Shown here: one piece after another, positions 62,767-64,000 of the stretch
Position numbering within the stretch: the stretch's first letter is position 1
Layout of the letters: every line of letters starts with the position of its first letter
NCBI RefSeq assembly: GCF_011043735.1
Contig: NZ_JAAKGV010000013.1
Span: forward strand, 136,066-200,065
DNA from: Methylobacterium sp. DB0501
GTDB lineage: Bacteria > Pseudomonadota > Alphaproteobacteria > Rhizobiales > Beijerinckiaceae
DNA: 64,000 bases
Reading direction: 5' to 3'
The notes under the pieces: generated by a model
The model's database searches: none
Told to the model about the DNA's origin: nothing
Seen by the model: the letters and a program-made list of their open reading frames with translations, nothing else
Translations under genes and position numbers: made by a program

Positions 62767-63654
62767 ATGGGTGAGGATCAGGTAAGCCCGCTTTCAGTCC
62801 AGGCCGGCCTATTTGTTTTACAATACATTAAATCACTTTCCCGCGGCACTCCGCCGGTAGTGGAAGTTCGCGTTCCGAGCGAAACCCGGCGATATGTGCA
62901 GATTATATCATCGCCCTTCGACGCCGCAGATACGATCAGTGCGCCGGGGGGATGTCTCGTCATCAGGGCCGAGCAGGCATCGACAGTGCAGGTCGCTGTC
63001 GTTTCTGCCACTGGAGCGCGGGCGGGTGAGGTGGAACTGCGGCTCGAAGCGCTTGTCACTGGGCAAGCAGCATCGCCGCAGCGCGGGGAACCCGTGTCGT
63101 CTCCAGGACCTGTCGGATCCGCAGGACCCTCAGGAGTCGAACTGGTCGGCACAGCGCACGTCTCTCGCCGCGGTGACGTCCCGGTGGGTGGCGACAAGTG
63201 GGTCGCCGGGCCCAGTGAGCCTGCGCCGATCGAGGGGCTGGAAATCCGGCTCAATGCCCCTGGGGCAACGCTCCGTCTCGAATACCAAGTTCTTGTCGGT
63301 GGCAAAGACGGTGGCTGGACTCCCTGGCTGCGTGGCGAATATGCGGGTACCCGTGGGCAGTATCGCCCTCTCTTGGGTATCCGCTTTCGACTCGCCGGCA
63401 ATGCGGCTCAATTCCTCACGCTCCATGTCGACGCGTTGTTCCTCGGATCAACCGTCGAGACAGCGCGAGGGAATACCTTGGAATTGATCAGTGGCGCGGG
63501 TGTCGATCCGCTCGTTGGTCTCAAAATTGCCCTTGTTCCTACAACAAAGGGCAAGGTCCAGAGCGAGAATACCGCGATCCGACCTCCAACGGCTCAGCCA
63601 GCTGAAACGCGCGCCAGCCGCGTGCGCGTTTTTCGATCCTCTAGTCTTCGATAG
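62767..63654 (+). CDS. protein with ChW-like (hydrophobic-W) repeat
   Basis: This 295-residue protein is acidic to neutral with no signal peptide. Residues about 1-100 are beta-rich (VVEVRVPSETRRYVQIIS) and about 105-150 are Gly/Pro/Ser-rich. Residues about 155-225 match the clostridial hydrophobic-W (ChW) plan: IEGLEIRLN, LEYQVLVGGKDGGWTPWLRG with GW at 183-184 and W187, then EYAGTRGQYRPLLGIRFRL. A Gly/Ala-poor tail follows. ChW repeats usually occur in surface or secreted proteins. Codon use is less GC-biased than neighbours. A GTG three bases earlier is an alternative start. It lies just upstream of a second possible surface-protein gene. Confidence 0.7.
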   Translation: MGEDQVSPLSVQAGLFVLQYIKSLSRGTPPVVEVRVPSETRRYVQIISSPFDAADTISAPGGCLVIRAEQASTVQVAVVSATGARAGEVELRLEALVTGQAASPQRGEPVSSPGPVGSAGPSGVELVGTAHVSRRGDVPVGGDKWVAGPSEPAPIEGLEIRLNAPGATLRLEYQVLVGGKDGGWTPWLRGEYAGTRGQYRPLLGIRFRLAGNAAQFLTLHVDALFLGSTVETARGNTLELISGAGVDPLVGLKIALVPTTKGKVQSENTAIRPPTAQPAETRASRVRVFRSSSLR

Positions 63655-63710
63655 ACTGGAAGCGATTCCGTCAAACAATCAAACAAATATACGACACGAG
63701 GGGAATAAGC

Positions 63711-64000
63711 ATGTCGGGGACCTACGAGACTGGCCAGGTTACGCTGGATCAAGCGGTTGCGATCAACGATGATCCGTCCGTCGCTGCGGCGATCCGGCAA
63801 GCCCTCATCGCCTCCGGCGCCGTCGCGCCGGACGGTTCCGGGCTGGTCGACTTCTACAAGAGCACGTTCGTCAACGAGGACGGCTCGCCGCGCGCCCTCG
63901 ATCTTTCGGGCACCAACACCGAACTGCTGGTGGCGAACGGCAACAATCAGTTCCTCAACGTCGGCCCCACCAACAACATGGTGATCGCCACGGGGGTGGA
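63711..64000 (+). CDS. possible repeat/secreted protein (truncated by the right edge)
   Basis: Ninety-six codons are visible, starting MSGTYETGQVTLDQAVAIND after GAGGGGAATAAGC. The protein is Asn/Gly/Thr-rich with segments such as LLVANGNNQFLNVGPTNNMV, a style seen in alphaproteobacterial beta-strand-repeat, RTX and adhesin-type proteins. No N-terminal signal peptide is visible, which would fit type I secretion. The C-terminus is outside the window, so nothing firm can be said. Confidence 0.6.
   Translation, partial: MSGTYETGQVTLDQAVAINDDPSVAAAIRQALIASGAVAPDGSGLVDFYKSTFVNEDGSPRALDLSGTNTELLVANGNNQFLNVGPTNNMVIATGV

Overview
The window is high-GC DNA from an alphaproteobacterium, most likely Methylobacterium or a close relative in the Hyphomicrobiales. 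There is no rRNA or methanol-oxidation gene here, so the assignment is an inference. It rests on the gene set (SspB-type ClpXP adaptor, DUF4169 protein, MotE/DUF6468 motility genes, a DksA with an eroded zinc site, an intracellular PHB depolymerase) and on intergenic palindromes of a style I associate with Methylobacterium. Almost all of the DNA is chromosomal housekeeping sequence. Only the right end (about 59.8-64 kb) looks accessory.

Layout, left to right. 0-7.1 kb: a truncated ribbon-helix-helix gene and a DUF4169 gene, fumarase C (minus) divergent from a solitary cytochrome P450, sspB, a CPBP membrane protease, and the folate pair thyA-folA. 7.2-11.5 kb: envelope proteolysis, with hflK-hflC, a DUF2065 gene and a DegP-type protease. 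11.5-19.7 kb (minus): a Hint-domain protein, then ruvB, a metallophosphatase, ybgC, tolQ, tolR, tolA and tolB. Pal is not next to tolB, and ruvC and ruvA are not next to ruvB. 19.8-26 kb: a ChrA-type transporter, a glutathione S-transferase, PHB depolymerase phaZ, rpsU, a receiver protein whose phospho-acceptor Asp is Glu, and a class II amidotransferase. 26-36.8 kb: a giant three-part glycosyltransferase fusion below an AT-rich leader, a chemoreceptor, an M32 carboxypeptidase, a metallophosphoesterase, a PNPOx-like flavin protein and a two-domain Inh-type protease inhibitor.

36.8-45.4 kb: a 2-hydroxyacid dehydrogenase divergent from a four-gene ABC sugar/polyol importer, leuC, and two identical tRNA-Leu(CAG) genes in a tandem duplication. 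Two inverted REP-like palindromes lie between the importer's binding-protein gene and its first permease gene. 45.6-56.2 kb: a flagellar block. The minus strand carries fliL, fliM, a DUF6468 gene, motE and a large secreted AMIN/TPR-like protein; the divergent plus strand carries flgF, flgG, flgA and flgH, closed by a strong terminator. 56.6-59.6 kb (minus): dksA and an SGNH plus MBOAT acyltransferase pair that should O-acylate an unidentified extracytoplasmic glycan.

59.8-64 kb: an ISL3-type transposase remnant, a small orphan gene, an orphan ParA-type ATPase, about 1 kb without an intact gene, a protein with a ChW-like repeat, and the start of a possible surface or secreted protein. Lower GC and patchy coding suggest a mobile or recently rearranged segment.

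The strongest leads are the glycosyltransferase fusion, the REP pair inside the ABC operon, the TPR protein of the motility operon, the Hint gene occupying the usual pal position, and the ChW-like/ParA island. No CRISPR array, intact insertion sequence or complete prophage was seen.
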